From the NCBI RefSeq assembly GCF_036346105.1, contig NZ_CP107811.1, positions 1,860,001-1,924,000 on the forward strand: a DNA stretch of 64,000 nt, read 5' to 3'. Source of the DNA: Streptomyces sp. NBC_00539 (GTDB taxonomy: Bacteria; Actinomycetota; Actinomycetes; Streptomycetales; Streptomycetaceae). Of the stretch, positions 35,273 to 43,934 are shown piece by piece; the first letter of the stretch is position 1; the number at the start of each line of letters is the position of its first letter. Below the pieces are notes generated by a model that was not told where the DNA came from, did not search any database, and saw only the letters and a list, made by a program, of their open reading frames with translations. A program made the translations under genes and the position numbers.

Positions 35273-37321
35273 CTACTTCCCCGCGCGGTCCTTCGACCGC
35301 GGGGTGTCCACCGGTCCGCGGCGCACGGCGCCGGGGGCGTTCCACTCCTGCCGCTTCTTCGCCCGCTTCTTCGCGAGCTCCGAGGACTCCAGCTGGTACG
35401 GCACCGAGGTCACCATGACACCGGGCGTGAACAGCAGCCGCCCCTTGAGCCGCAGCGCGCTCTGGTTGTGCAGCAGGTGTTCGTACCAGCGGCCGACGAC
35501 GTACTCCGGGATGTAGACGCTGACCGCGTCGCGCGGGTTCTCGCTGCGCAGGCCCTTGACGTACTCCACCACCGGCCGGGTGATCTCGCGGTACGGGGAG
35601 TCGAGGATCTTGAGCGGCACGTTGATCCCGCGCCGCTCCCACTCCGCCTTGAGCGCCTTGGTCTCGGCCGCGTCGACGCTGATGCTGAGCGCCTCCAGGG
35701 TGTCGGAGCGGGTCAGCTTGGCGAAGGCCAGGGCGCGCAGCGTGGGCTTGTGCACCTTGGAGACCAGCACGATCGAGTGGACCCGCGAGGGCCGCACGCT
35801 GTCGTCGCTCGGCCCCTCGTCGGCGGCGATCTCGTCGGCGACGCGGTCGTAGTGCTTGCGGATGGCGGTCATGGTGCCGTAGAAGATCAGCATTCCCAGC
35901 AGGGCGACCCAGGCCCCGTGGGTGAACTTGGTGGCGAGGACCACGACCAGCACCAGGCCGGTGAAGAAGGCGCCGAAGGCGTTGATCGCGCGGGAGCGGA
36001 ACATCCGGCGCCGCACGGCCTGGTCCTTCTCGGCCCTCAGGTGCCGGTTCCAGTGCCGGACCATACCGGTCTGGCTGAGGGTGAAGGAGACGAAGACGCC
36101 GACGATGTAGAGCTGGATCAGCTTGGTCGAGTCCGCGCCGTAGATCCAGATCAGCAGGACGGCGGCGCCCGCGAGCAGCACGATGCCGTTGGAGAAGGCG
36201 AGCCGGTCGCCGCGGGTGTGCAGCTGACGGGGCAGATAGCGGTCCTGGGCGAGGATCGAGCCCAGCAGCGGGAAGCCGTTGTAGGCCGTGTTGGCGGCCA
36301 GGAACAGGACGAGCGCGGTGGCGGCGGCGAGCACGATGAACAGGAAGCTGCCGTCGCCGAAGACGGCCTCGGCGACCTGGGAGATCACCGGGTTCTGCAC
36401 GTACTCCGGTCCGACCGCCATGCCGTTGTGGAGCAGGTCCGTCGCGGGCTTCTCGGCCATCCTCACGTCGGTCGCCATCGCCAGGGCGATGATTCCGCAG
36501 AACATCGTCACGGCCAGCGCGCCCATCAGGGCGAGGGTGGTCGCGGCGTTCTTGCTCTTGGGCTTGCGGAACGCGGGCACGCCGTTGCTGATCGCCTCGA
36601 CGCCGGTCAGTGCGGCACAGCCCGAGGAGAAGGCGCGCAGCAGCAGGAAGACCAATGCGAAACCGGCGAGTCCCTGGTGCTCCGCCTTGATCTCGAAATC
36701 GGCGGTGGGCGCCTTCATGGTCTCGTCGAGGACGAGGCCCCGCCAGGCACCCCACGCGATCATGATGAATACGCCCGCGACGAAGACATAGGTGGGAATC
36801 GCGAAGAGTCGCCCCGATTCCTTCATGCCGCGCAGATTCATCAACGTGAGGAGCAAGATCATCCCGATCGCGCAGAGCACTTTGTGCTCGACGACGAAGG
36901 GGATGGCGGAGCCGAGATTCTCCACTCCGGAGGCGATCGACACGGCGACGGTCAGGACGTAGTCGACCAGCAGCGCGCTCGCCACGGTGAGACCGGCCTT
37001 GGGCCCGAGGTTGGTGTTGGCCACCTCGTAGTCGCCGCCACCGCTCGGGTAGGCGTGGACGTTCTGCCGGTAGGACGCGACCACGGTGAACATCAGCACC
37101 ACGACCGCCAGCGCGATCCAGGGACTGTAGCGGTACGCCGACACGCCCGCGATCGACAGGACCAGCAGCACCTCGCCCGGGGCGTACGCCACCGAGGAGA
37201 GCGGGTCCGAGGCGAAAACAGGTAGGGCGATCCGCTTGGGGAGGAGCGTTTCTCCGAGGCGGTCGCTGCGGAGCGCCCGGCCGATCAGGATCCGTTTGGG
37301 CACGTCGGTCAGTTTGGACAC
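35273..37321 (-). CDS. KimA-like potassium importer (APC/KUP-type permease)
   Basis: A 682-aa membrane protein with 12 helices and a C-terminal cytosolic domain of about 190 residues. The N-terminus (ILIGRALRSDRLGETLLPKR, ASDPLSSVAY, YRQNVHAYPSGGGDYEVA, LLVDYVLTVAVSIASG) matches the KimA/YdaO group, once annotated as amino acid permeases and since shown to import potassium. Two TrkA/RCK genes lie divergently next door, which supports potassium. GTG 37321 has no ribosome-binding site, but TACGAT lies about 10 nt before it, so a leaderless transcript is possible. An amino acid substrate cannot be ruled out from sequence. Confidence 0.85.
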   Translation of the reverse strand: MSKLTDVPKRILIGRALRSDRLGETLLPKRIALPVFASDPLSSVAYAPGEVLLVLSIAGVSAYRYSPWIALAVVVLMFTVVASYRQNVHAYPSGGGDYEVANTNLGPKAGLTVASALLVDYVLTVAVSIASGVENLGSAIPFVVEHKVLCAIGMILLLTLMNLRGMKESGRLFAIPTYVFVAGVFIMIAWGAWRGLVLDETMKAPTADFEIKAEHQGLAGFALVFLLLRAFSSGCAALTGVEAISNGVPAFRKPKSKNAATTLALMGALAVTMFCGIIALAMATDVRMAEKPATDLLHNGMAVGPEYVQNPVISQVAEAVFGDGSFLFIVLAAATALVLFLAANTAYNGFPLLGSILAQDRYLPRQLHTRGDRLAFSNGIVLLAGAAVLLIWIYGADSTKLIQLYIVGVFVSFTLSQTGMVRHWNRHLRAEKDQAVRRRMFRSRAINAFGAFFTGLVLVVVLATKFTHGAWVALLGMLIFYGTMTAIRKHYDRVADEIAADEGPSDDSVRPSRVHSIVLVSKVHKPTLRALAFAKLTRSDTLEALSISVDAAETKALKAEWERRGINVPLKILDSPYREITRPVVEYVKGLRSENPRDAVSVYIPEYVVGRWYEHLLHNQSALRLKGRLLFTPGVMVTSVPYQLESSELAKKRAKKRQEWNAPGAVRRGPVDTPRSKDRAGK

Positions 37322-37531
37322 GCCAAGGATCGTAAGCGTTCGAAAACCGGCTGACGAACCCCCCGCCCCTATCAGCGGGCAATCACGCTCCAATGAGCCC
37401 CCGCTCGCAGCCCAAATGGTCACACTGGTGACCGCCCGTGTGTAGCTTGGGCCATGGTCTGAGACCCTGTTTAGCCAGAGCATGCAATGAGGCTGGTAAC
37501 CAGCGAGCCGCTGTCAGCCGGAAGGACGGCC

Positions 37532-38200
37532 GTGCACATCGTCATCATGGGCTGCGGAAGGGTGGGCTCCGCCCTCGCGCAGACCCTGGAACAGCAGGGT
37601 CATACGGTCGCAGTCGTCGACCAGGACCCCACCGCATTCCGTCGACTGGGGGCATCGTTCGGCGGCCGCCGCGTGACCGGGGTCGGCTTCGATCAGGACA
37701 CGCTGCGGGAGGCGGGCATCGAGGAGGCCGGCGCCTTCGCCGCCGTCAGCAGTGGTGACAATTCCAACATCATCGCCGCCCGCGTGGCCCGCGAGATGTT
37801 CGGCGTCGAGAACGTCGCCGCCCGCATCTACGACCCCAAGCGCGCCGAGGTCTACCAGCGCCTGGGCATCCCGACCGTGGCGACCGTGCGGTGGACGGCC
37901 GACCAGATGCTGCGCCGGCTGCTGCCCTCGGGCGCGGAGCCGCTGTGGCGCGACCCGAGCGGTGGTGTGCAGCTCGCCGAGGTGCACACCTCGGCGAGCT
38001 GGATCGGTCACAAGGTCAGCACGCTGCAGGACGAGACGGGCGTCCGCGTGGCGTTCCTCACCCGGCTGGGCGAGGCCATGCTGCCGACGTCGCAGACGGT
38101 CCTCCAAGAGGGCGACCTCGTCCACGTGATGATGCGCACGGACGAGATCGAGAAGGTCGAGGCGGTCTTCGCCCAGGGGCCCGAGGAGGCACACGCATGA
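37532..38200 (+). CDS. TrkA/RCK-domain potassium-channel regulatory protein (first of pair)
   Basis: A 222-aa cytosolic regulator. The RCK_N Rossmann fold is VHIVIMGCGRVGSALAQTL, followed by VVDQDP as the nucleotide-binding acidic residue, and an RCK_C domain covers about 140-215. Such proteins gate K+ transporters according to NAD(H), ATP or c-di-AMP. GTG 37532 follows GGAAGGA. It overlaps the second RCK gene by 4 nt and is divergent from the KimA-like gene. Confidence 0.9.
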   Translation: MHIVIMGCGRVGSALAQTLEQQGHTVAVVDQDPTAFRRLGASFGGRRVTGVGFDQDTLREAGIEEAGAFAAVSSGDNSNIIAARVAREMFGVENVAARIYDPKRAEVYQRLGIPTVATVRWTADQMLRRLLPSGAEPLWRDPSGGVQLAEVHTSASWIGHKVSTLQDETGVRVAFLTRLGEAMLPTSQTVLQEGDLVHVMMRTDEIEKVEAVFAQGPEEAHA

Positions 38201-38859
38201 GGGTCGCGATCGCCGGAGCCGGCGCCGTCGGCCGCTCCATCGCGGGCGAGCTGCTGGAGAACGGCCACGAGGTGCTGCTCGTCGACAAGGCGCCGACCGC
38301 CATCTCCGTGGAGCGCGTGCCGCAGGCCGAATGGCTGCTGGCCGACGCCTGCGAGATCACCTCGCTGGACGAGGCCGCGCTCCAGCGCTGCAACGTGGTC
38401 ATCGCCGCCACGGGTGACGACAAGGTCAACCTGGTCGTCTCCCTGCTCGCCAAGACCGAGTACGGGGTGCCCCGCGTCGTGGCGCGGGTCAACAACCCGA
38501 AGAACGAGTGGCTCTTCAACGAGTCCTGGGGCGTCGACGTCGCGGTCTCCACGCCCCGCCTGATGTCGGCCCTGGTGGAGGAGGCCGTCAGCGTCGGCGA
38601 CCTGGTGCGGCTGCTCCGGTTCAGCCACGGCGACGCCAACCTCGTCGAGTTGACCCTGCCGCCCGACTCCTCGGTCGCGGGCACGCAGATCAGCGAGATC
38701 AGCTGGCCCGAGGACACCTCGCTGGTCACGATCATCCGGGGCAACCGGGTGCTCACCCCGCACGGCGAGGAGACCCTGGAACCGGGCGACGAGCTGCTGT
38801 TCGTGGCCGCCCAGGCCCGCGAGGAGCAGCTGGAGGACCTCCTCCAGGCCCGTCACTGA
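38197..38859 (+). CDS. TrkA/RCK-domain potassium-channel regulatory protein (second of pair)
   Basis: A 220-aa protein with RCK_N (MRVAIAGAGAVGRSIAGELL, LLVDKAP) and RCK_C (LVELTLPPDSSVAGTQISEI) domains. ATG 38197 overlaps the previous stop, giving coupled expression and a probable hetero-octameric regulatory ring with its partner. Transcription ends at the hairpin just downstream. Confidence 0.9.
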   Translation: MRVAIAGAGAVGRSIAGELLENGHEVLLVDKAPTAISVERVPQAEWLLADACEITSLDEAALQRCNVVIAATGDDKVNLVVSLLAKTEYGVPRVVARVNNPKNEWLFNESWGVDVAVSTPRLMSALVEEAVSVGDLVRLLRFSHGDANLVELTLPPDSSVAGTQISEISWPEDTSLVTIIRGNRVLTPHGEETLEPGDELLFVAAQAREEQLEDLLQARH

Positions 38860-38873
38860 CGCCCCGCACACGC

Positions 38874-38917
38874 GCGAAGGGGCCGCCGACCACATGTGTG
38901 GCCGGCGGCCCCTTCGC
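38874..38917. terminator. Hairpin terminator after the RCK pair
   Basis: GCGAAGGGGCCGCCG (38874-38888) pairs perfectly with CGGCGGCCCCTTCGC (38903-38917); the loop contains ACATGT. It serves both the RCK operon and the convergent DUF3159 gene. Confidence 0.85.
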
Positions 38918-39001
38918 CGTCTCGGCGAGACTTCGCCGTCTCGGCGCACCCGTTGCGGGCTCGGTGGCCCAGGCTCCGTCCCGGGAGTCCGGCCCCGGCG
39001 G

Positions 39002-39760
39002 TTACGCCCGTCGCTCGCGCGCCGCGGCCTTCGCCGCCTTCTCGGCGGCCTCCTCGGCCTCGTACTCGGCGATGACGTCGATCGGCGGGGGCGCCTTCGC
39101 CAGGAACACCCAGGTGAAGTACACCGCGAGCACCATCGGCGGCAGCTTGAGCGCGATCAGCACCCACCCGAGCTGGGTCGCGTCCCCCCACCAGTACAGC
39201 GGGAAGAGGATCGCGTACTTGGCGAGGAAGATGATCCCCCACGCCAGGCTGGCCTTGGTGTACGCCTTCTTGCGCCCGGGGTTGCGCGTGCGCCAGGACA
39301 GGTTCTCCTTGAACACCGGCCCGAGGATGACTCCGAGCAGCGGGAAGCCGATCAGCGCCGAGAGCGTGAAGGCCACCCCCAGCCCCGCCCCGTAGATCAT
39401 GCCGGGCAGGTAGAAGCCCTTGGCGGTGCCGGTGAAGAGGGCGAAGGCCACACCCACGCCGACGCCGAAGACGCCGCTGAACGCGTGCTTGACGGTGTCC
39501 TTGCGCAGCAGCCGCACGATCACCAGCACGACCGCGACGACGGCCGCCGCGATGGCGGACATCACCACGTTCTTGTTGATCGTGTAGATCATCACGAAGA
39601 GCAGGCCGGGGAGCATCGTCTCCACGGTGCCCCGGATGCCGCCGAAGGCGTCGAAGAGCGCTGCCTGCGTCGCCGCCTTCTGGTCGTCGGCGGGGTCGGC
39701 CTGGCCGCCCGGGCCGGCGCCGTCCGGGGCGGGGGTGTTCGGTTTGTCGAGTGACGTCAC
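39002..39760 (-). CDS. DUF3159 membrane protein
   Basis: A 252-aa actinobacterial membrane protein of unknown function. A hydrophilic Pro/Gly N-terminus is followed by about six helices (LPGLLFVMIYTI; AIAAAVVAVVLVIVRLL; MIYGAGLGVAFTLSALI; WVLIALKLPPMVLAVYFTWV) and an Ala/Glu/Lys-rich cytosolic tail. GTG 39760 lies 3 nt after the stop of the OB-fold gene, so the two are one operon. Confidence 0.85.
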   Translation of the reverse strand: MTSLDKPNTPAPDGAGPGGQADPADDQKAATQAALFDAFGGIRGTVETMLPGLLFVMIYTINKNVVMSAIAAAVVAVVLVIVRLLRKDTVKHAFSGVFGVGVGVAFALFTGTAKGFYLPGMIYGAGLGVAFTLSALIGFPLLGVILGPVFKENLSWRTRNPGRKKAYTKASLAWGIIFLAKYAILFPLYWWGDATQLGWVLIALKLPPMVLAVYFTWVFLAKAPPPIDVIAEYEAEEAAEKAAKAAARERRA

Positions 39761-39763
39761 CGG

Positions 39764-40183
39764 CTAGTGCTCCTGTCCGAGCGGTCGGAGTTCGTACTTC
39801 GGGTTGAAGAGGACCCGGCGCCCGTGACTCATCGCGATCCGTCCGGAGGCGATCATGCGCCGCCCGGGCTCGATTCCCACGATCGAGCGACGCCCGAGCC
39901 ACACCACGTCCAGCGCGGCGGAGCCGTCGAACAGCTCCGCCTCCAGGGCGGGCACGCCGGCCCGCGGGCGCAGGGTGACCGTCCGCAGGGTACCGGTCAC
40001 CTTGACTATCTCGCGGTCGTAGGAGTCGCAGATCCGCGTGCATCCCGCGGCTTCTGCGTCCTGCTGCAGCTCCGCCGAATGCAGCTCCTCCTGGGAGGTG
40101 GAAAGACGCTCGATCATCCGGCGGAACCGGCCCGCCGGCCTGGCCGGTTTCGCGGGCTTCTCGGGACGCGGTTCAGCACTCAT
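39764..40183 (-). CDS. OB-fold nucleic-acid-binding protein
   Basis: A 139-aa protein with a Lys/Pro-rich N-terminus and a single OB fold (REIVKVTGTLRTVTLRPRAG, ALDVVWLGRRSIVGIEPGRRM). Such small OB proteins accompany DUF3159 in actinobacteria. Role unknown; RNA or ssDNA binding is inferred from the fold. Confidence 0.85.
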   Translation of the reverse strand: MSAEPRPEKPAKPARPAGRFRRMIERLSTSQEELHSAELQQDAEAAGCTRICDSYDREIVKVTGTLRTVTLRPRAGVPALEAELFDGSAALDVVWLGRRSIVGIEPGRRMIASGRIAMSHGRRVLFNPKYELRPLGQEH

Positions 40184-40428
40184 ACAGGAAGCGTACCGGC
40201 GTGCCCGCCACCTCTCGAAGCAGTACCCCGTGCCCGGTCCGGTGAGGAAGTGCCGCGGGTGCGGGGGTCCGCCCCGAGCTTGCGGCGCGGCTGCCCCCGG
40301 GAGACCCGCGGGTGGTTGCTCCCGGCCCCCGGGGTCCCGGTCCGCTGCCGGCCGTGGTGCGCGACGCAGCCGACGACGCGGTCACCCGCCCCCGCGGGCC
40401 CGGAAGGCCCCCGGGGCGCGCGTAGGCC
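40184..40428. other. Intergenic region upstream of the OB-fold gene
   Basis: Non-coding and very GC-rich. It should hold the OB-fold/DUF3159 promoter; I see no clear -35/-10 pair and no small gene. Confidence 0.4.
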
Positions 40429-40488
40429 CGCCAAGACGCGCGAAGGCACGCCGGGACGCGCGAAGGCACGCCGGGACGCGCGAAGGCC
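40429..40488. repeat. 20-bp tandem repeat, three copies
   Basis: Units CGCCGGGACGCGCGAAGGCA at 40429, 40449 and 40469; copies 2 and 3 differ by one base and copy 1 by two (AA for GG). A fourth degenerate unit may precede. It lies between the terminator of the DUF3710 gene and the OB-fold promoter. Confidence 0.85.
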
Positions 40489-40525
40489 GGTGGGCCGCAC
40501 CCGCGAGGGATACGGCCCACCGGCC
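40485..40525 (-). terminator. Hairpin after the DUF3710 gene
   Basis: GGCCGGTGGGCCG (40485-40497) pairs with CGGCCCACCGGCC (40513-40525), 30 nt downstream of the DUF3710 stop on the minus strand. Confidence 0.8.
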
Positions 40526-40554
40526 CGAAAGCGAGGAGCAGGAGGAGCGGAGGG

Positions 40555-41340
40555 TCAGCGGACCTCGGTGATCTCCGGCCCGCGCTCCAGCTGGCCCATG
40601 TCACCGCCGAAGCGGGAGCCCTCCGCCTCACCGGTCTGCTGCACGCCGTCCGGCACCATCTGGGCGTCGTTCGGCAGCTTGAGGACGATCGGGTCGCGGG
40701 GCGCCATCGGGCCCTCACCGCGCACGACGACGGTGTCCCGGAAGATCTGCTCCAGCACACCGCCGGCCTCGGGGCGCACCGCCGCCTGGCCGGAGATGAC
40801 GCCGCGCAGGAACCAGCGCGGGCCGTCGACGCCGACGAACCGCACCAGCTGCGCACCGGTCTGCCCGTCGGGCAGCGGTACGGGCACCTGCGCGCGCAGC
40901 TCCCAGCCCAGGGGGCCCTCGACCTCGTCGATGATGCCGCCCTGCTGGGTGATGCCCGCGGCGATCTCCTCGCGGACCTCGCCCCAGATGCCTTCCTTCT
41001 TGGGCGCGGCGAAGGCCTGCAGCTGCACGGCGCTGTCGCCCAGGACGACGGTCGCGGCGACGATGGCGTCACCCGCGACCTCCACGCGCAGCTCCATGCC
41101 CTCGACACCGGGTACGAGGATGCCGCCGAGGTCGACCCGGCCGTCTTCCGGCTTGCCGGGCACTTCGGAAACGTCCCAGGGGCCGTCGGGCCGGGGCGCC
41201 GGCGGCAGGTTCACTCGGCGGGGCGTGGCGTCGTCGAGCTGGTCGGCGTCGTTCTGCTCATCGCCGTGCTCGTTCTCGACGACCTGCTCGGCCGCGCCGC
41301 CGTCGTTGACGGAGTCGTTCTTCTTGCGACGTCCGAACAC
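40555..41340 (-). CDS. DUF3710 protein
   Basis: A 261-aa actinobacterial protein of unknown function. It has a charged, disordered N-terminus (RRKKNDSVNDGG) and a compact beta-rich domain (DGPRWFLRGVISGQAA, FRDTVVVRGEGPM) typical of DUF3710. It starts at GTG 41340, one base after the dut stop, in the PaaI-like gene/dut/DUF3710 operon; the dut-DUF3710 pairing is conserved in actinobacteria. Confidence 0.9.
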   Translation of the reverse strand: MFGRRKKNDSVNDGGAAEQVVENEHGDEQNDADQLDDATPRRVNLPPAPRPDGPWDVSEVPGKPEDGRVDLGGILVPGVEGMELRVEVAGDAIVAATVVLGDSAVQLQAFAAPKKEGIWGEVREEIAAGITQQGGIIDEVEGPLGWELRAQVPVPLPDGQTGAQLVRFVGVDGPRWFLRGVISGQAAVRPEAGGVLEQIFRDTVVVRGEGPMAPRDPIVLKLPNDAQMVPDGVQQTGEAEGSRFGGDMGQLERGPEITEVR

Positions 41341-41341
41341 G

Positions 41342-41878
41342 TCACTGTCCTTCCCGGTCGGTTACGACCGAAGCGTAGCCATTCCCACCCTGCTGACCAG
41401 CTCCGGATCCGGCCACGGCCGCATGACCGCCGGTGGAGCCGAAACCCCCCTCGGCCCGGGCCGAGCCGGGAAGTTCCGCCACCTCGTGGAAGCGCACCTT
41501 CTCGACCCGCTGGACAACCAGCTGGGCAATGCGGTCGAAACGCTCGAACCTGACGCTCTCGCGCGGGTCGAGATTGACCACGATCACCTTGATTTCCCCA
41601 CGGTACCCGGCATCCACCGTCCCCGGGGCATTCACCAGCGCGAGCCCGCAGCGGGCGGCCAGGCCCGAGCGGGGGTGCACGAAGGCGGCGTACCCGTCGG
41701 GCAGGGCGATCGAGACGCCGGTGGGCAGTACGGTCCGCTCACCGGGCGCCAGCTCGGCGGCCTCGGTGGTCACCAGGTCGCAGCCCGCGTCGCCGGGATG
41801 GCCGTAGGAGGGCAGCGGCACCTCGGGGTCGACGCGGCGGATCAGCACGTCGACCGGTGCGCGGTCGTTCTGAGTCAT
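41342..41878 (-). CDS. dut: dUTP diphosphatase
   Basis: A 178-aa trimeric dUTPase that hydrolyses dUTP to dUMP, keeping uracil out of DNA and feeding thymidylate synthesis. The five motifs are present: PGDAGCDL, HPRSGLAARCG, NAPGTVDAGYRGEI, RIAQLVVQ and RAEGGFGSTGG. The C-terminus is about 20 residues longer than in E. coli. ATG 41878 overlaps the stop of the PaaI-like gene. Confidence 0.96.
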   Translation of the reverse strand: MTQNDRAPVDVLIRRVDPEVPLPSYGHPGDAGCDLVTTEAAELAPGERTVLPTGVSIALPDGYAAFVHPRSGLAARCGLALVNAPGTVDAGYRGEIKVIVVNLDPRESVRFERFDRIAQLVVQRVEKVRFHEVAELPGSARAEGGFGSTGGHAAVAGSGAGQQGGNGYASVVTDREGQ

Positions 41879-42462
41879 CAGGGGTTCACCTCGAAGGCGC
41901 GCGAGCGCCTGACCTGGTCCGGGTCTGCCATTGCCGCCCGGATCTCCTCGGGCCTTCCGTTGTCGATGAAGTGGTCGACCTTCACCTCGATGAAGAGGGC
42001 GTCGGCGCGCACGGCGACGGGGCCCTGCGGGCCTCCTATTCGGCCGACCGCGGTGGAGTAGATCTTCCGCCCGGCGACGGCGGTGACCTCGGCCTCCAGG
42101 TACAGCACGGTGCCCAGGGGGACCGGCCGGACGAAGTCGGTCTCCAGCCGCCCGGTCACCGCGATGACGCGCAGCAGCCAGTTCAGCGAGCCCAGCGTCT
42201 CGTCGAGCGCGGTGGCCAGTACGCCTCCGTGCGCGAGACCGGGCGCGCCCTGGTGGGCGGGCTTGACGGTGAACTCGGCGGTGACGCTCACGCCCTCGCC
42301 CGCCCTGGCCTCCAGGTGGAGCCCGTGCGGCTGGCCCCCGCCACAGCCGAAACAGTGCTCGTAGTGCGCACCGAGGAGTTCGCCGGGTGCCGGCGCGTCG
42401 GGGTGCCGGACTGGCGCCGTGGCGTCGGCCGGGGGCGTCAACGCTGTGTTTCGTCCACTCAC
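41878..42462 (-). CDS. PaaI-family hot-dog thioesterase
   Basis: A 194-aa acyl-CoA thioesterase-like protein. The active-site helix is LAHGGVLATALDETLG and a cysteine pair HCFGCGGG precedes the fold. GTG 42462 was chosen because it begins the frame after the divergent intergenic space; the ribosome-binding site is weak. It is co-transcribed with dut; no metabolic link is evident. Confidence 0.85.
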   Translation of the reverse strand: MSGRNTALTPPADATAPVRHPDAPAPGELLGAHYEHCFGCGGGQPHGLHLEARAGEGVSVTAEFTVKPAHQGAPGLAHGGVLATALDETLGSLNWLLRVIAVTGRLETDFVRPVPLGTVLYLEAEVTAVAGRKIYSTAVGRIGGPQGPVAVRADALFIEVKVDHFIDNGRPEEIRAAMADPDQVRRSRAFEVNP

Positions 42463-42520
42463 AGCCGCTGACCTTACCCGCGCGGCTACCCGCGGGTCGC
42501 CCCGTGGCAGGCTTGAGGCC

Positions 42521-42985
42521 ATGCAGCTCTCCCCCGCGCACCACGACGAACGCCTGACCGCCCCGCGCTCCTGGTGGGCCATCGCCGTACTCACCGGCCT
42601 GGCGTGCGCCCTGATGCTGCTCCCGCTGGGCACGCTGCCGCTGCTGGCCGGGCTGGTCGGAGGTACGGCGCTGACGGGGATGCTGGTGAGTTCGTACGGC
42701 TCCGCGCGCGTGCGCGTGGTGAACGGTGCGCTGGCGGCGGGCGAGGCCCGGATCCCGGTGGCGGCGCTGGGCGAGCCGGAGGTCCTGGACGCGGAGGAGG
42801 CCCGGGCCTGGCGCACCTACAAGGCCGACACCCGCGCGTTCATGCTGCTGCGCAGCTACGTCCCGACGGCGGTCCGCGTCGAGGTCACGGACCCGGCGGA
42901 TCCGACCCCGTACGTCTACCTCTCCACCCGTGAGCCCGAGGCACTGGCGGCGGCGATCCGCTCGGCGCGGACGCAGGCCGGCTGA
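42521..42985 (+). CDS. DUF3093 membrane protein
   Basis: A 154-aa protein with two membrane helices (about 19-38 and 39-56) and a cytosolic domain ending LSTREPEALAAAIRSAR, typical of DUF3093. Unknown function. It is divergent from the PaaI-like gene with a 58-nt promoter region. Confidence 0.85.
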   Translation: MQLSPAHHDERLTAPRSWWAIAVLTGLACALMLLPLGTLPLLAGLVGGTALTGMLVSSYGSARVRVVNGALAAGEARIPVAALGEPEVLDAEEARAWRTYKADTRAFMLLRSYVPTAVRVEVTDPADPTPYVYLSTREPEALAAAIRSARTQAG

Positions 42986-43010
42986 CGGCTCTCCCGGGTC
43001 CGGCGGCCGG

Positions 43011-43922
43011 CTAGCGGCGCTCTTCGGGGTCCGTCCCCTCGATGGCGGCCCTGGCGGCCTCGGGAAGGGGCCCTGGCGCCCGCTCAAGGGGCGGCAGCGC
43101 GGAGAGGGCGTCCCAGGACACGGCGCGCGCCCGCAGGTCGTCCCGGACCTTGTGGGCGAGTTTGCGGGTGTCGCGGCGGTTCATGACGGCGCCGACGGCC
43201 GCGCCCACCATGAAGGGAATCAGGTTCGGCATGTTGCGGACCATCCGCTTGGTGATCTGCTGCCGCAGTTCGCGCTTCATCTGACCGCCCAGCGCCGCGT
43301 TCAGCGTCGTCGGCTTGGTCAGGTCCACGCCGCGCTCCTCCGTCCAGGACGTGAGGTAGGCGAAGGTGCGCTCCATGAGGTTCCCGGGGGGCCGCAGCCC
43401 GTAGACCTCGTGGAGTTCGGCGATCAGTTTCAGCTCGATCGCGGCGACCCCGGTGACCTCCGCCGCCAGTTCCGCCGGCATCGCGGGCGGCACGGGCAGC
43501 ATCGCCGCGGCGCCGACACCGGCTCCGACGGCGGACGTGGCGTGGGCGGCGCCGGCGATCAGCTTGTCGGCGAGCCGGTCGGGGTCGAGGCCCGGGAACT
43601 GCGCGCGCAGGGTCGCGAGGTCCCGAACCGGAACGCGCGGTGCGTTCTCGATGACGCGTTCGGCGATGTACAGGGCGACCGCCCTGGAACCTGCGCCGCC
43701 CTTGCGCACACCGTTCTTGACGGCTTGCATCCGACGGGTCCCGGACGTGCGGGGCCCGTCGTCGGCCACCGTGGCCGGCGGCACCGCGGGGGCGGTGTCG
43801 GAGGGCACGGCGGGATCGCCGGAGGTCACGCGGCCCGCCTCCGAGCCCGTTTCCACCCGCGTCTCCGCTGGATCACCAGACTTCCGGAAGCGGTGCTTCC
43901 GGAAGGGCGACGACCCCTTCAC
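43011..43922 (-). CDS. Conserved hypothetical protein (EcsC-like)
   Basis: A 303-aa protein with a disordered N-terminus of about 70 residues and a helical domain with hydrophobic segments (AVGAGVGAAAMLPVPPAMPAE, LIPFMVGAAVGAVMN). The pattern of a central hydrophobic core and ELKLIAELHEVYG resembles EcsC-type proteins of actinobacteria; I am not certain. GTG 43922 lies 12 nt after the DUF4193 stop. Confidence 0.7.
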   Translation of the reverse strand: MKGSSPFRKHRFRKSGDPAETRVETGSEAGRVTSGDPAVPSDTAPAVPPATVADDGPRTSGTRRMQAVKNGVRKGGAGSRAVALYIAERVIENAPRVPVRDLATLRAQFPGLDPDRLADKLIAGAAHATSAVGAGVGAAAMLPVPPAMPAELAAEVTGVAAIELKLIAELHEVYGLRPPGNLMERTFAYLTSWTEERGVDLTKPTTLNAALGGQMKRELRQQITKRMVRNMPNLIPFMVGAAVGAVMNRRDTRKLAHKVRDDLRARAVSWDALSALPPLERAPGPLPEAARAAIEGTDPEERR

Positions 43923-43934
43923 GGCCGAGGCCTC

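Noticed and set aside
33861-37382. A 1173-codon open frame on the minus strand antisense in frame to the real genes
   Set aside because: It is Arg/Gly/Pro-rich with no domain and overlaps two well-supported genes in another frame; such frames are expected in DNA with GC-rich third positions.
43881-43905. Two CTTCCGGAAG palindromes as an operator
   Set aside because: They lie inside the coding region of the EcsC-like gene and encode a repeated FRK(H/S) motif.
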